Shown: in pieces, positions 7,835-16,308 of the stretch
How the letters are laid out: every line of letters begins with the position of its first letter
Numbering within the stretch: the first letter of the stretch is position 1
The notes under the pieces: generated by a model
What the model was told of the DNA's origin: nothing
The model's input: only the letters and a program-made list of their open reading frames with translations
Databases searched by the model: none
Source of the DNA: Lysinibacillus sp. FJAT-14745
GTDB lineage: Bacteria; Bacillota; Bacilli; Bacillales_A; Planococcaceae
Assembly (NCBI RefSeq): GCF_001275675.1
Contig: NZ_LITM01000001.1
Span: 238,297 to 283,332, forward strand
Length of the DNA: 45,036 nucleotides
Direction: 5' to 3'
Position numbers and translations under genes: made by a program

Positions 7835-8233
7835 GATAACCACTCCCTTATTATTAGTAGTAATTCATTAATTCCCTTTACTTGTCCTTTATAATCACAA
7901 TTATTTACAAAAATATCATGATTTACAGATAAATTACTTATGACCATAACGTGGGATTGATTGTCTTTTCGACTGGGCACTTTAAATGTCATTCCTAATT
8001 TTTAATGATAAGCAAGAAATGACCTGAAATATAATTTAGTAGTAGGATAGTTAACTATGTCTTGAAACATACAGACGTACTATGAAATTTGTTTATATGA
8101 TGAAAGCGAAGAGTTATAGGAATTCTCTCTTTTTATATATGCAGCAAAGTAAATAAAAATTATGTTTAGTCCTTTAAAAATAGGGAAAAGATATAATACA
8201 GGGCCAAGTCTATATTTTTGGGAGGGATTTATA
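7835..8233. other. Gap with a decayed family A fragment
   Basis: The segment 7943-7985 (CCATAACGTGG, then GACTGGGCAC) resembles the left end of the family A copy near 33140, which shares CCATAACGTG and GACTGGGCGC. The rest is AT-rich and should hold divergent promoters for the 32-residue peptide and the gene at 8234. No further gene is visible. Confidence 0.4.
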
Positions 8234-8536
8234 ATGGCAAAACGTAAAGGTTTTGTGATTGCAGGGTTAGCTTTAGCAGCAACTTATTTAAGTAAAAAAG
8301 AAAACCGTGATAAAGCATTAAGTACGCTCAATGGTGCAAAGTCTAAATTAGCATCTTATTTGAATACAACGAATATGGAGATGCACGAAAACATTTCAGA
8401 GCGTATATCTACTGAAGTAGCGACAGAAGCCGGAACTTCTCCAACAAAAATAGCTTCAAACGAAATGGTTGCTGAAGGCGGAGGACATACAAGTATCCAT
8501 TATTACCATGAAGAAATTCATGAAAAAAAGAATTAA
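8234..8536 (+). CDS. Hypothetical protein with N-terminal hydrophobic segment
   Basis: This 100-residue protein starts MAKRKGFVIAGLALAATYL, a short hydrophobic stretch behind a basic head that could be a signal anchor. A lysine-rich amphipathic region follows (SKKENRDKALSTLNGAKSK), then a Glu/Thr-rich tail with a closing HYYHEEIHEKKN. The ATG at 8234 has GGGAGGG 8 bases upstream; a longer in-frame start at 8162 lacks a ribosome site. I recognise no family. The gene is convergent with the MFS gene and shares a terminator with it. Confidence 0.6.
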   Translation: MAKRKGFVIAGLALAATYLSKKENRDKALSTLNGAKSKLASYLNTTNMEMHENISERISTEVATEAGTSPTKIASNEMVAEGGGHTSIHYYHEEIHEKKN

Positions 8537-8545
8537 TAACAAAAA

Positions 8546-8577
8546 ACCTTCTCATTTCGCGTGAGAAGGTATTTTTT
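8546..8577. terminator. Terminator between convergent genes
   Basis: The stem ACCTTCTCA/TGAGAAGGT is followed by ATTTTTT on the plus strand. On the minus strand it overlaps the end of the MFS gene and is followed by TTTTTTG. Confidence 0.8.
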
Positions 8578-9697
8578 GTGTACATATGGTGATAGTTGCA
8601 AATACTAATAATACAATTCCGGTAAATATAAAGCCGCTGACAATACCTAGTGAGAGCCATCCGAGCAATGAGGAACCTAGGACAACTCCTAGTGAGAAGA
8701 AGGCATAAAAATAACCATAGGCTTTTCCACGAATGTCAGCAGTAGTAGAGTCGATTAAAAGTGAATTGACTGATGGAAATAAGAAGCCAAACCCGATCCC
8801 ATAGCAGGCCATTGCAATATAAAGTAACGTACTTGAATCTGCCTGACTAATTAATAATTGACTGATCCCCATTAAACCTATACCAAGTGATAATGTTTTA
8901 ATTGGGGCAACCTTATCGAAAATACGGTTAGTCGGCAAAATAAATACGAGAACAGCAATAATTCCGAATGTACTCATCAAAGTCCCGCTTAAACGTGAAT
9001 CAAAGCCTAAAGATTGTACTTTTAGAGGAAGGAGGTAGGCAATAACCCCTTGAGAAAACATTAAAAAGAATGCACTAAAGAAGGCTTTTAATGTACCTGT
9101 ATTATTAAAAAGTACATGTATAGGGATGTTTGTAGGTGGCGCTGATTTTTCTTTTTTTACTTGATTTGATTTTAGCAAAAAGAAGGCAAGTACACTCAAT
9201 AAGAGCATAAAGCTTGCTGTTATATTAAAAACGAATGGTACGCTAGTACGACTCGCTAAAATGCCACTAAAGGCAGGGCCGATTATTGCGGCGATGCCAA
9301 CGAATGCTCCAGAGATAGCACTGCCCTTACCTCTTTTTTCTTGCTCAGTTGCATTTGCTAAAAATGTGAAAGCAGCAGGAACGATCAAGCCCGCAACTAA
9401 TCCATGTACAAAGCGGACTATTAAAAGAACAATAGGCTCTTCTACTAAATTATAAAGTGATAGGGAAAGACCTGTTGTTAAAAGACCTAGGATTAAAATA
9501 GCGAAGGGTCCCTTACGATCCGTTAAAAAACCAGAGATAATATTACCAAATGTATTGGAAAGAGAATACATACCTACTGCTAGGCCGGTAATGAAGGCTG
9601 ATGCCCCTAAGGATTCAGCATATGTACTCATGACAGGAAGCTGGGTAAATAGGTCAAAAAATGAAAAGAATATAATCAAATAGATAAGTTTCTTCAT
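8552..9697 (-). CDS. MFS transporter, probable iron-regulated exporter
   Basis: This 381-residue major facilitator protein has about 12 hydrophobic helices, the loop motif GFLTDRKGPFAIL between helices 2 and 3, and a motif C-like IIGPAFSGILA in helix 5. GGAGGA lies directly before the ATG at 9697. In-frame upstream sequence to 9742 lacks a ribosome site. A Fur-box-like sequence lies just upstream, so low-iron induction is likely. Fur-controlled MFS exporters often secrete siderophores, but the substrate cannot be read from the sequence and no siderophore synthesis gene is nearby. Confidence 0.8.
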   Translation of the reverse strand: MKKLIYLIIFFSFFDLFTQLPVMSTYAESLGASAFITGLAVGMYSLSNTFGNIISGFLTDRKGPFAILILGLLTTGLSLSLYNLVEEPIVLLIVRFVHGLVAGLIVPAAFTFLANATEQEKRGKGSAISGAFVGIAAIIGPAFSGILASRTSVPFVFNITASFMLLLSVLAFFLLKSNQVKKEKSAPPTNIPIHVLFNNTGTLKAFFSAFFLMFSQGVIAYLLPLKVQSLGFDSRLSGTLMSTFGIIAVLVFILPTNRIFDKVAPIKTLSLGIGLMGISQLLISQADSSTLLYIAMACYGIGFGFLFPSVNSLLIDSTTADIRGKAYGYFYAFFSLGVVLGSSLLGWLSLGIVSGFIFTGIVLLVFATITICTQKIPSHAK

Positions 9698-9721
9698 AGG
9701 TCCTCCGATGGAAAATTGTAT

Positions 9722-9755
9722 GATAATGAGAATGAATATCACTCTTATTATACCA
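9722..9755 (-). promoter_or_regulatory. Fur-box-like operator and extended -10 promoter
   Basis: GATAATGAGAATGAATATC (9722-9740) matches the 19-base Fur consensus at 16 positions. On the minus strand it follows the extended -10 box TGGTATAAT (TATAAT at 9752-9747). This placement would block transcription of the MFS gene when iron is plentiful. Confidence 0.65.
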
Positions 9756-9760
9756 TGACA

Positions 9761-9799
9761 AAAAAAGAACGCCTCATAAGTTTTTTAACTTATGAGGCG
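9761..9799 (-). terminator. Terminator of the CoA-transferase gene
   Basis: The 13-bp stem CGCCTCATAAGTT/AACTTATGAGGCG is followed on the minus strand by TTCTTTTTTTG. Confidence 0.9.
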
Positions 9800-9816
9800 C
9801 TCCTGATAGATGAAAA

Positions 9817-11337
9817 TTAAGCTTTAGCAACTTCTTTTTTCATTGTTTTGTTTTTAGCAAGATTTACGTGCCAAGAAAGTGCTTCCTCTAAAATATGAGG
9901 TGTTTGATGGCTACCAGTTGCTTCTAGAGCACGGTTATAGTAATCCCATAGTTGCTCTTTGTAATCTGGGTGTGCACAGTTTTCGATAATTAAAGGTACA
10001 CGCTCTTTTGGTGCAAGACCACGTAAGTCAGCAATACCTTGCTCAGTTACGATTACATCAACATCATGTTCAGTGTGGTCAACGTGAGAAACCATTGGCA
10101 CGATTGAAGAGATAGCGCCGCCTTTTGCGTATGATTTAGTAACGAAAATACCTAGACGTGCGTTACGTGCAAAGTCACCTGAACCACCGATACCGTTCAT
10201 CATACGAGTACCAGATACGTGTGTTGAGTTTACGTTGCCATAGATATCTAATTCAAGAGCAGTGTTGATTGAGATTAGACCCAAACGACGGATAAGCTCT
10301 GGGTGGTTAGAAATTTCTTGTGGACGTAAGCAAATTTTATCAGCGTATTTCTCTAGGTTGCCATATACTTTTTTCTGTAATTCTTCAGTTAGAGTAATTG
10401 AAGTAGCTGCTGCAAATTTAACTTTACCAGCATCAATTAAGTTGAATACAGCATCTTGAAGTACTTCAGAAGCAACAACTAAATCTTCAAATTCTGAATT
10501 TGCGAAGCCGTCAAGTACAGCGTTTGCAACAGAACCTACACCAGATTGTAATGGCATTAATTGTTTTGTTAAGCGACCAGCTTTAATTTCATCGCTGAAG
10601 AAGTCTAATAAAATGTTCGCCATTGTTTGTGTTTCTTCATCTGGCGGAACGATTAATGAAGGAGCATCTGGCTCTTCAGAAATAACAATCGCTTTAATTT
10701 TAGCTGGATCTACTTTAATACCGATGTCACCAATACGTTGCATAGCATCAGTCATTGGGATTGCTTCACGTTGACCTTGCTCACCTGGTACATAGATATC
10801 GTGGATACCTATTAAAGCTTCTGGATGAGAGATATTTAATTCGATAATAATATTTTCAGCGTATTCAGCGAAGATTGGTGAGTTACCAACAGAGTTTGTT
10901 GGGATAATAAATCCATCTTCTGTAATAGCAACAGCTTCAAGAATTAAATATTTAATTGGTCCAATAATTCCTTGACGAACTAATTCAGCGTTATGTGAAA
11001 GATGAGCGTCTACATATAGGACATCACCAGAGTTAATTAAATTACGGATCGTTGCATCTCCTTGGAACGGTCCACGTTTGCGGATAACACCGGCATCAGC
11101 TAAGTATTTATCAACTTCAGGTCCTAAAGAAGCCCCTGTATATACATCAATTTTGAATTTTTCGTTTTTAGCGCGCTCTACTAATGCCATAGGAACAACT
11201 TTTGCGTCCCCCGCACGAGTGAATCCACTCATACCAACTACATCACCGTCAGAAATCAGTGCTGCAGCTTCATCAGCAGTAACAATTTTACTTTCAAGTT
11301 CTTTTAAGCCTAGGCGTTTTTGAACATTTGCATCCAT
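9817..11337 (-). CDS. Succinate/acetate-type CoA-transferase (acetyl-CoA hydrolase family)
   Basis: This 506-residue soluble enzyme belongs to the acetyl-CoA hydrolase/CoA-transferase family that includes succinyl-CoA:acetate CoA-transferase. It moves CoA between acyl groups through a glutamyl thioester. The likely catalytic residue is Glu291 in VVASEVLQD. The glycine-rich oxyanion segment NGIGGSGDFARNA lies at about 381-393, and VTEQGIADLRGL is typical of the family. Length fits the family. The start is ATG behind AGGGGAGGA. A cre-like site in the leader suggests carbon catabolite control. Which acid is the acceptor is inference. Confidence 0.88.
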   Translation of the reverse strand: MDANVQKRLGLKELESKIVTADEAAALISDGDVVGMSGFTRAGDAKVVPMALVERAKNEKFKIDVYTGASLGPEVDKYLADAGVIRKRGPFQGDATIRNLINSGDVLYVDAHLSHNAELVRQGIIGPIKYLILEAVAITEDGFIIPTNSVGNSPIFAEYAENIIIELNISHPEALIGIHDIYVPGEQGQREAIPMTDAMQRIGDIGIKVDPAKIKAIVISEEPDAPSLIVPPDEETQTMANILLDFFSDEIKAGRLTKQLMPLQSGVGSVANAVLDGFANSEFEDLVVASEVLQDAVFNLIDAGKVKFAAATSITLTEELQKKVYGNLEKYADKICLRPQEISNHPELIRRLGLISINTALELDIYGNVNSTHVSGTRMMNGIGGSGDFARNARLGIFVTKSYAKGGAISSIVPMVSHVDHTEHDVDVIVTEQGIADLRGLAPKERVPLIIENCAHPDYKEQLWDYYNRALEATGSHQTPHILEEALSWHVNLAKNKTMKKEVAKA

Positions 11338-11365
11338 TAAAAAATCCTCCCCTAAAAAGTTTGAT

Positions 11366-11379
11366 GGAAACCGATTACA
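11366..11379 (-). promoter_or_regulatory. Candidate CcpA (cre) site in CoA-transferase leader
   Basis: On the minus strand TGTAATCGGTTTCC fits the cre consensus TGWNANCGNTNWCA at all but the last base. It lies about 30 bases before the start codon. Confidence 0.5.
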
Positions 11380-11605
11380 AAACTAGAAAAACCTGTAAGA
11401 ATTTTCTGTTTATTTAGTTGTAGTATGACACCAACCATTTGAATAATACTATCACCAAATTGTCACAAAAACTTTAGAAATAGCATTAAATTGAGTAAAA
11501 ACAGGAAAAATGAGCATAAAGTTGAATTTTCGACAGAGAAAACGTTTTAATGTAGAGCTCTATTATTTTTAGAGAATTTCTCTTTTGAAAATTCAATAAT
11601 ATAAT

Positions 11606-11922
11606 GTGGGGTTGATTTCCGTTCTTGCTGAGCTCTTTGTTGCTGACGCTACGCTTTCGCACAGATAAAACATTTGTCGCTGACGCTTCGCTTTCGCACA
11701 GATAAAACATTTGTTGCTGACGCTACGCTTTCGCGCAGAGCAGAGCTTCCTGGGGGCTTCCGATGAGCCATTGATTTAAATGCTCTTCATCAAAGGTTAG
11801 AGATGACATTGCTTAAAACGTATGCCATGGATTAAGTTGATCTTCGTTCCGGCTGGGCGACTCCTTGGGCATTAGCAATCCTGTGATAACGCCTTCGTGA
11901 CCAACATCATGTTGGCCCAAGC
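11606..11922. repeat. Composite of family A pieces with three family C units
   Basis: GTGGGGTTGATTTCCGTTC opens a family A arm. Two exact-length 37-bp family C units follow (11640-11676 and 11677-11713), then a third that passes into GCAGAGCTTCCTGGGGGC. A second A fragment (about 11834-11922) has GGCTGGGCGACTCCTTGGGC, then CCAACATCATGTTGGCCCAA. The last piece is an empty version of the site filled by family C at 20734-20803. Confidence 0.75.
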
Positions 11923-11960
11923 AAAAAAGTACAGCGAACAATACAAAATGCTCGCTGTAC
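11923..11960 (-). terminator. Terminator of the LytTR gene
   Basis: The stem GTACAGCGA/TCGCTGTAC is followed on the minus strand by TTTTTT. Confidence 0.85.
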
Positions 11961-11969
11961 TTATCAAAA

Positions 11970-12620
11970 TTAGAAACCTAAAGAACGACGGAAGTAGCTT
12001 GCATAGCGTTGGCTAACAGGAATACGAGTACCGTCTTTCATGATTAATAAAAACGTTGAATGTGAATCTGGTTGAATTTCATCAATGTAGTCAATGTTAA
12101 CGATATAAGAGCGGTGACAACGTATAAATGAGTCAGGCGCTAAAAATAGCTCAAGATCACTTAGGTTTAAGCGGTGATATCCTTCACGGCTCATTGTTTT
12201 AACAAATGTTTTTCGTAGCTGTGTTTCAAGATAAATGACCTGATCATGCTTGATTGGGTACCAACAATCATCAATTTTGATTGTAATGTAGTTCGTTAAA
12301 AATGCTGACGGCTTTTGTGGGAAGATTGCAGTGATAGCACCCTTAGTTTCACCTTCCTCCATTAAAGGAATACTCATGCCGTAATATGCTACTCCAAATA
12401 CATCAGGCTCAATATAAGAGCTAATCTTTTGTCCGTAGTTTAATGCTTTATGAGCTGCAGATCCTTCTTTAACTGGGTCACCAGGTTTGATTTTTAAATC
12501 AACTTTTTTGCTCGGTTGGTAGTACAAGTATTCGTTTGTATCGGAAATTGCAATGGAAGTATTCTCAGGGAAGAATTCCTTAATAATCTCCATAATTTCT
12601 TCTATTTGTTTTGGTTCCAC
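11970..12620 (-). CDS. LytTR-domain transcriptional regulator
   Basis: This 216-residue regulator has an N-terminal sensor-like domain (about residues 1-105, including DVFGVAYYGMSIPLMEEGE, PAS/Cache-like in pattern) and a C-terminal LytTR DNA-binding domain (about 115-216). The latter has the family signatures VIYLETQLRK, FIRCHRSYIVNIDYI and RIPVSQRYA. It is not a response regulator, since no receiver aspartate domain is present. GTG at 12620 is preferred because GAGGTG lies 6 bases upstream; GTG at 12629 falls inside that ribosome site. Control of the neighbouring CoA-transferase is possible but unproven. Confidence 0.8.
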   Translation of the reverse strand: MEPKQIEEIMEIIKEFFPENTSIAISDTNEYLYYQPSKKVDLKIKPGDPVKEGSAAHKALNYGQKISSYIEPDVFGVAYYGMSIPLMEEGETKGAITAIFPQKPSAFLTNYITIKIDDCWYPIKHDQVIYLETQLRKTFVKTMSREGYHRLNLSDLELFLAPDSFIRCHRSYIVNIDYIDEIQPDSHSTFLLIMKDGTRIPVSQRYASYFRRSLGF

Positions 12621-13116
12621 TATTAACACCTCGTCTAAACTTTTAAAAATAGTATTATCATCTATTTTACTACATATTCGTATAAATTATATAGAGAAGA
12701 TTTCGGAATAAAAAAGAGAAATGTCGATTGATGAAATATAAATGCGCAAAACACATTACATAATTTGTAACAAATTTTAAATAATTACTAATTGATTTTA
12801 GTATGTATATGGTAAAATCTATTTGTAAGTAAATAAGTTTACGAGGTTTCTACTATGTATATATGATAAATTGGAACTATTGTGGAAGACAAAATGTGGT
12901 TGAAAGGAAATCGCAGAATATGGTAAAATTCACTGTATAGTCTATTTTTTTATTGTAACTGGTGGTTTAGTTGGGTTATTTTTAAGTTATATTCATTATA
13001 TAATTGTGAAATATGACTCAATTCATACAAATAATAAGGGAATACTATTTTCTTATTTTGAAATAAGTAGATTGGTGTCAAAAATTGTGAAAGCAATTTG
13101 TGCAATCTGAAGAAAG
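12621..13116. other. AT-rich gap between divergent regulator genes
   Basis: About 500 bases with no credible gene. A SigmaA-type promoter toward the AraC gene is visible as TTGAAA (12900-12905), an 18-base spacer and extended -10 TGGTAAAAT (TAAAAT 12924-12929), leaving a leader of roughly 180 bases. A second ATATGGTAAAAT at about 12807 lacks a good -35 box. Confidence 0.4.
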
Positions 13117-13923
13117 ATGGGGAAGATTATGCAACTACATCAACATTCTATGTCAGAAACGATATCCAAAAGATACTTTCAGGAAATCGATAGTATTAAC
13201 CAATACATCGGTGTAGAAGAATTTTTTAATATTGAGTCGAAATTAATTTTTGAAATTTACCATTTAGAATCTGCAAAGGCTAAGAAATCTTTGCACGAAT
13301 TAATTGATATTCTTTCAATACGTTTTGGCAAACAAGTCATTAAAATTGTTCGAAGTTATTTTTCTGTTTTGTCGTCAATTGTTGCTCGTAAATTGCTAGA
13401 CAATCAAGTTCCTTCGAAGAAAGCATTTGCATTTAACATTGCGTGTAATGATATGATTGAAAATCAAATGAAAGATGCAGAATTTTTACAATTTGCTGAT
13501 GATTTGATTGATTTCTTTGTCTATTTTATCGCGGATCGCAAGCAACCGACTTTTCGTCACCAGACCGTTAATAAAGTAATTATGTATATAAATGATGAAT
13601 TGGAAAATGACTTAACAGTTGAAAGCATCGCAAATAACTTCCATATAAGTACAAGTCACTTATCACGTATTTTTAGAGAACATGTTGGTATTACACTTGT
13701 TGAATATCTAAATGTGCGTCGAGTAGAAGAGTCCCAGTACTACCTTAGACATACTAATAAAAGTATTACTTCTATTTCAGATCAATTCCATTTCTGCAAC
13801 CAAAGCTATTTTACCCGCATCTTTAAAAAATATACAGGGGTAACGCCCAAACATTTCCGAGACGAGCTACATCATGAATTTTATCGTTTTGAAATGGCGG
13901 AATCAGAGCTTCAAAACGTTTAA
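13117..13923 (+). CDS. AraC-family transcriptional regulator
   Basis: This 268-residue protein has a C-terminal AraC DNA-binding domain (about residues 155-258). Its two helix-turn-helix motifs are around LTVESIANNFHISTSHLSRI and SITSISDQFHFCNQSYFTRI, and it closes with the family signature YTGVTPKHFR. The N-terminal part (1-150) is helical and does not show a recognisable cupin, so the ligand is unknown. The start is uncertain: ATG at 13129 with GGGGAAG is nearly as good. The TAA stop codon is the first codon of a family B repeat. Confidence 0.85.
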   Translation: MGKIMQLHQHSMSETISKRYFQEIDSINQYIGVEEFFNIESKLIFEIYHLESAKAKKSLHELIDILSIRFGKQVIKIVRSYFSVLSSIVARKLLDNQVPSKKAFAFNIACNDMIENQMKDAEFLQFADDLIDFFVYFIADRKQPTFRHQTVNKVIMYINDELENDLTVESIANNFHISTSHLSRIFREHVGITLVEYLNVRRVEESQYYLRHTNKSITSISDQFHFCNQSYFTRIFKKYTGVTPKHFRDELHHEFYRFEMAESELQNV

Positions 13924-14028
13924 CTTATTTCAGCGGGTGTCCAAACATCCGCTGAAATAGAAGAACTCAGTTTAAGAAAGGCTTACAAAACCGATTCCGG
14001 ACGTAATTATGCCGAGACATAATTGATA
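13921..14028. repeat. Family B structured repeat, copy 2 (shortened)
   Basis: The copy begins with the AraC stop codon as TAACTTATTTCAGC. It shows the opening hairpin TCAGCGG/CCGCTGA, a shortened core after AACTCAGTTTAAG, CCGATTCCGGACG and a closing TAATTATGCC/GACATAATTG hairpin. Confidence 0.75.
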
Positions 14029-14077
14029 GCCAGAAGTAAACTTATTAACAATGGGTTATAAATAAGATTAATAAATA

Positions 14078-14119
14078 GATGCGACCGTGTTAGTGATGCT
14101 AAAGCTCGCATCTTTTTTA
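14078..14119 (+). terminator. Terminator downstream of the AraC gene
   Basis: The stem GATGCGA/TCGCATC is followed by TTTTTT. It lies beyond the family B repeat, suggesting that the repeat was inserted between gene and terminator. Confidence 0.8.
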
Positions 14120-14139
14120 TGTTATGGAATTAGTAGCAC

Positions 14140-14169
14140 TTGCTATTTGATAAAAATAGTCCCTATAAT
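14140..14169 (+). promoter_or_regulatory. yidC promoter
   Basis: TTGCTA (14140-14145), an 18-base spacer and TATAAT (14164-14169) lie about 40 bases before the start codon. Confidence 0.6.
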
Positions 14170-14211
14170 GTATACTTCATTTTAGTTGATAAATATATAG
14201 TAGGTGGAAAA

Positions 14212-14973
14212 ATGAAAAATTTGAAGCTATTTTCAATGCTTGGACTCGCCGTTTTTGTTCTTAGTGGCTGTCAAGCTGTGCAAAACAAAGAAGGTTTTTT
14301 CTATAGTATCTTTGTAAAACCAATGGAATTTTTATTGGAATTTTTCGGTAACACTATGTTTTCAGGTAGTTATGGTTTAGCAATCATCGCTATTACGGTT
14401 CTTATTCGTTTAATTTTAATGCCGATTATGTTGAAAAATTATCGTTCGCAACAAAAGATGAAGTCGAAAATGGACGCGTTTAAGCCTGAAATGGAAGCTG
14501 TTCAGAAAAAGATGAAGGAAGCAAAGACAAAAGAAGAGCAAACGCAGTATCAACAAGAGATGATGGCATTATATCAAAAACATGGTATCAATCCACTCAA
14601 CATGGGCTGTTTACCAATGTTAGTTCAAATGCCGATTATCATGGGTCTTTATTTCTCTATTTTATATTCTACAGATGTGAAAGCACATGATTTTTTATGG
14701 TTTAAATTAGGTTCACCTGATATCGCTATGACAATTGTCGCAGGTCTTGTATATTTAGTTCAAGCACGTGTATCTTTATGGACAGTACCAGAGCAACAAA
14801 AAGCACAAATGAAAATGTTTATTTATATTTCACCAATTATGATTGTCTTTATCTCGATGTCATCTATGGCAGCCCTACCACTTTACTGGTCAGTCAGCGG
14901 TGCATTATTGATTATTCAAACATATATCGGTCGAAAATATTATTCGGAGCATCCGGAAAAAGTAAACTCATAA
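14212..14973 (+). CDS. yidC: YidC/Oxa1-type membrane protein insertase (lipoprotein)
   Basis: This 253-residue insertase helps fold and insert membrane proteins. Residues 1-20 form a lipoprotein signal with lipobox LSGC. The Oxa1 core follows: GSYGLAIIAITVLIRLILMP, a charged cytoplasmic coiled segment (KMKSKMDAFKPEMEAVQKKM), then NPLNMGCLPMLVQMPIIMGL and two closing membrane helices. The size fits Gram-positive SpoIIIJ/YqjG paralogues; which paralogue this is cannot be decided here. The typical rnpA-jag context is absent, which favours a second, YqjG-like copy. ATG at 14212 has AGGTGG upstream. Confidence 0.9.
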   Translation: MKNLKLFSMLGLAVFVLSGCQAVQNKEGFFYSIFVKPMEFLLEFFGNTMFSGSYGLAIIAITVLIRLILMPIMLKNYRSQQKMKSKMDAFKPEMEAVQKKMKEAKTKEEQTQYQQEMMALYQKHGINPLNMGCLPMLVQMPIIMGLYFSILYSTDVKAHDFLWFKLGSPDIAMTIVAGLVYLVQARVSLWTVPEQQKAQMKMFIYISPIMIVFISMSSMAALPLYWSVSGALLIIQTYIGRKYYSEHPEKVNS

Positions 14974-14984
14974 AATAATTTATG

Positions 14985-15014
14985 TCGAGGCGCCTAAGTA
15001 GCCTCGATTTTTTT
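14985..15014 (+). terminator. Terminator after yidC
   Basis: The stem TCGAGGC/GCCTCGA is followed by TTTTTTT. It ends just before the ribosome site of the next gene, so it may attenuate rather than fully stop transcription. Confidence 0.8.
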
Positions 15015-15028
15015 AGGAGGACAGCAAG

Positions 15029-15277
15029 ATGAACATAAAGTTGTTATCATCTATTCTAGTCGCGATTTTTAGTATTGCGGCGATCGTATTTATTATTATG
15101 GGTAATTTTAATTTTGCTGTATTAGCAATGACTATTATGTTTGCCGTATCGAATGGTTTTAGGGCAAAAAGTTTTAAAGAGCAAGGTTATATAAAAGAGG
15201 CAAAATGGATGAAGTACATGGCAATCTTTTTCTCGATTGCCTCTATAGTAGTGTTTATTATTATTCTCACAGACTAA
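15029..15277 (+). CDS. Small membrane protein of unknown function
   Basis: This 82-residue protein consists almost wholly of hydrophobic helices: about residues 5-25, 27-43 (FNFAVLAMTIMFAVSNGF) and 62-80. A basic loop around residues 45-61 (RAKSFKEQGYIKEAKWMKY) separates the last two. The ATG is preceded by a strong AGGAGG. It follows yidC by 55 bases with a terminator between, so it may be expressed by partial read-through. I do not recognise a family. Confidence 0.75.
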   Translation: MNIKLLSSILVAIFSIAAIVFIIMGNFNFAVLAMTIMFAVSNGFRAKSFKEQGYIKEAKWMKYMAIFFSIASIVVFIIILTD

Positions 15278-15470
15278 CAAATTAATTTTAAAATCATTGG
15301 TGAAAACCTACACCTTAAATTGTGAACAGTGCTAAAATGAGATTATACCAATATAGTAAAAACTAGTGTTGGTACTTACTGAAGGGCTGTTCTTTCTACA
15401 ATTGATTTAATTTTTGGGTAGAGGATACTTACCATGAAGTACTGGATAACTTTAAAAGGGGTAAAAAATA

Positions 15471-16250
15471 GTGAAAAAGAAACGTTTACCACTCATCCTT
15501 GGTGCTGTAATCTCCGTGGCGCTTATTGTATCTATTTTCGTAGTTTATAACTATAAAAATAAACAGGTAAGTAATGCATCAGATGAAGAACAACAACAAC
15601 AAACAGCAGAACCAACTAAAAAAGATTCACCTGCAAAAGAAGAGCCGAAAAAAACAGCGGATAACCCCGTGAAGCCAGAGCAGAAGACAGATGCAAATGG
15701 CTATGTACCAAATCAAACATTACCAACTGAGCCGACATATATTAAGGGTATTTTATTAGCGAATAAAATATATCCGCTACCATCTACCTTCGCGCCTGAA
15801 GAAAATCCTGAGGCACGTCAAGCACTAAACAAAATGTTTGCTGCAGCAAAACAACAAGGTTTTGATTTAGTAGCCTTTAGCGGCTATCGATCTTTTGACT
15901 ATCAAACAACATTATATAATAACTATGCTAAACGTGATGGACAAGCTGCGGCTGATCGCTATAGTGCTCGACCAGGTTATTCAGAGCATCAAACAGGTTT
16001 GGCCTTTGATATAGGAGAGCGTGGCAAAGATAAACTATGGCTAACTGAAGAATTCGGTGAAACGCCAGCAGGACAATGGTTATTTACACATGCCCAAGAT
16101 TACGGCTTTATTTTACGATTCCCGAAAAATAAAGAAGACATCACAGGTTATATGTATGAGTCATGGCATTACCGTTATGTTGGTGTAGACATAGCAAAAG
16201 ACATAAAAAAACAGAATATTACGCTAGAAGAATATTTAGGTGTGAAATAA
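15471..16250 (+). CDS. VanY-type D-Ala-D-Ala carboxypeptidase (M15B)
   Basis: This 259-residue cell-wall enzyme should trim the terminal D-Ala from peptidoglycan stem peptides outside the cell. A basic head and membrane helix (residues 6-27) anchor it. A Gln/Pro/Lys-rich linker (about 32-88) leads to the zinc peptidase domain. The zinc ligands are His173 and Asp180 in SEHQTGLAFDIG and His233 in SWHYRYVG, with Glu230 as the likely base and SGYRSFDYQ as a family signature. No vanHAX or VanS/VanR neighbours are seen, so a housekeeping role is more likely than glycopeptide resistance. The start is GTG with AAAAGGGG. Confidence 0.88.
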   Translation: MKKKRLPLILGAVISVALIVSIFVVYNYKNKQVSNASDEEQQQQTAEPTKKDSPAKEEPKKTADNPVKPEQKTDANGYVPNQTLPTEPTYIKGILLANKIYPLPSTFAPEENPEARQALNKMFAAAKQQGFDLVAFSGYRSFDYQTTLYNNYAKRDGQAAADRYSARPGYSEHQTGLAFDIGERGKDKLWLTEEFGETPAGQWLFTHAQDYGFILRFPKNKEDITGYMYESWHYRYVGVDIAKDIKKQNITLEEYLGVK

Positions 16251-16256
16251 AAAAAG

Positions 16257-16300
16257 GGAAGAGAGTTGTTCATCATTAATGAACGAGCTCTCTTCCTTTT
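16257..16300. terminator. Bidirectional terminator between convergent genes
   Basis: The stem GGAAGAGAG/CTCTCTTCC is followed by TTTTT on plus and CTTTTTTT on minus. Confidence 0.9.
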
Positions 16301-16308
16301 TCTACATT

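Noticed and set aside
11486..11710. Minus-strand gene of about 74 codons
   Set aside because: It is built of family C units plus AT-rich leader sequence, with no ribosome site.
15471..16250. Glycopeptide-resistance locus
   Set aside because: A VanY-like enzyme is present, but there are no vanH, vanA/B-type ligase or vanX genes, and Ddl is of the D-Ala-D-Ala type.
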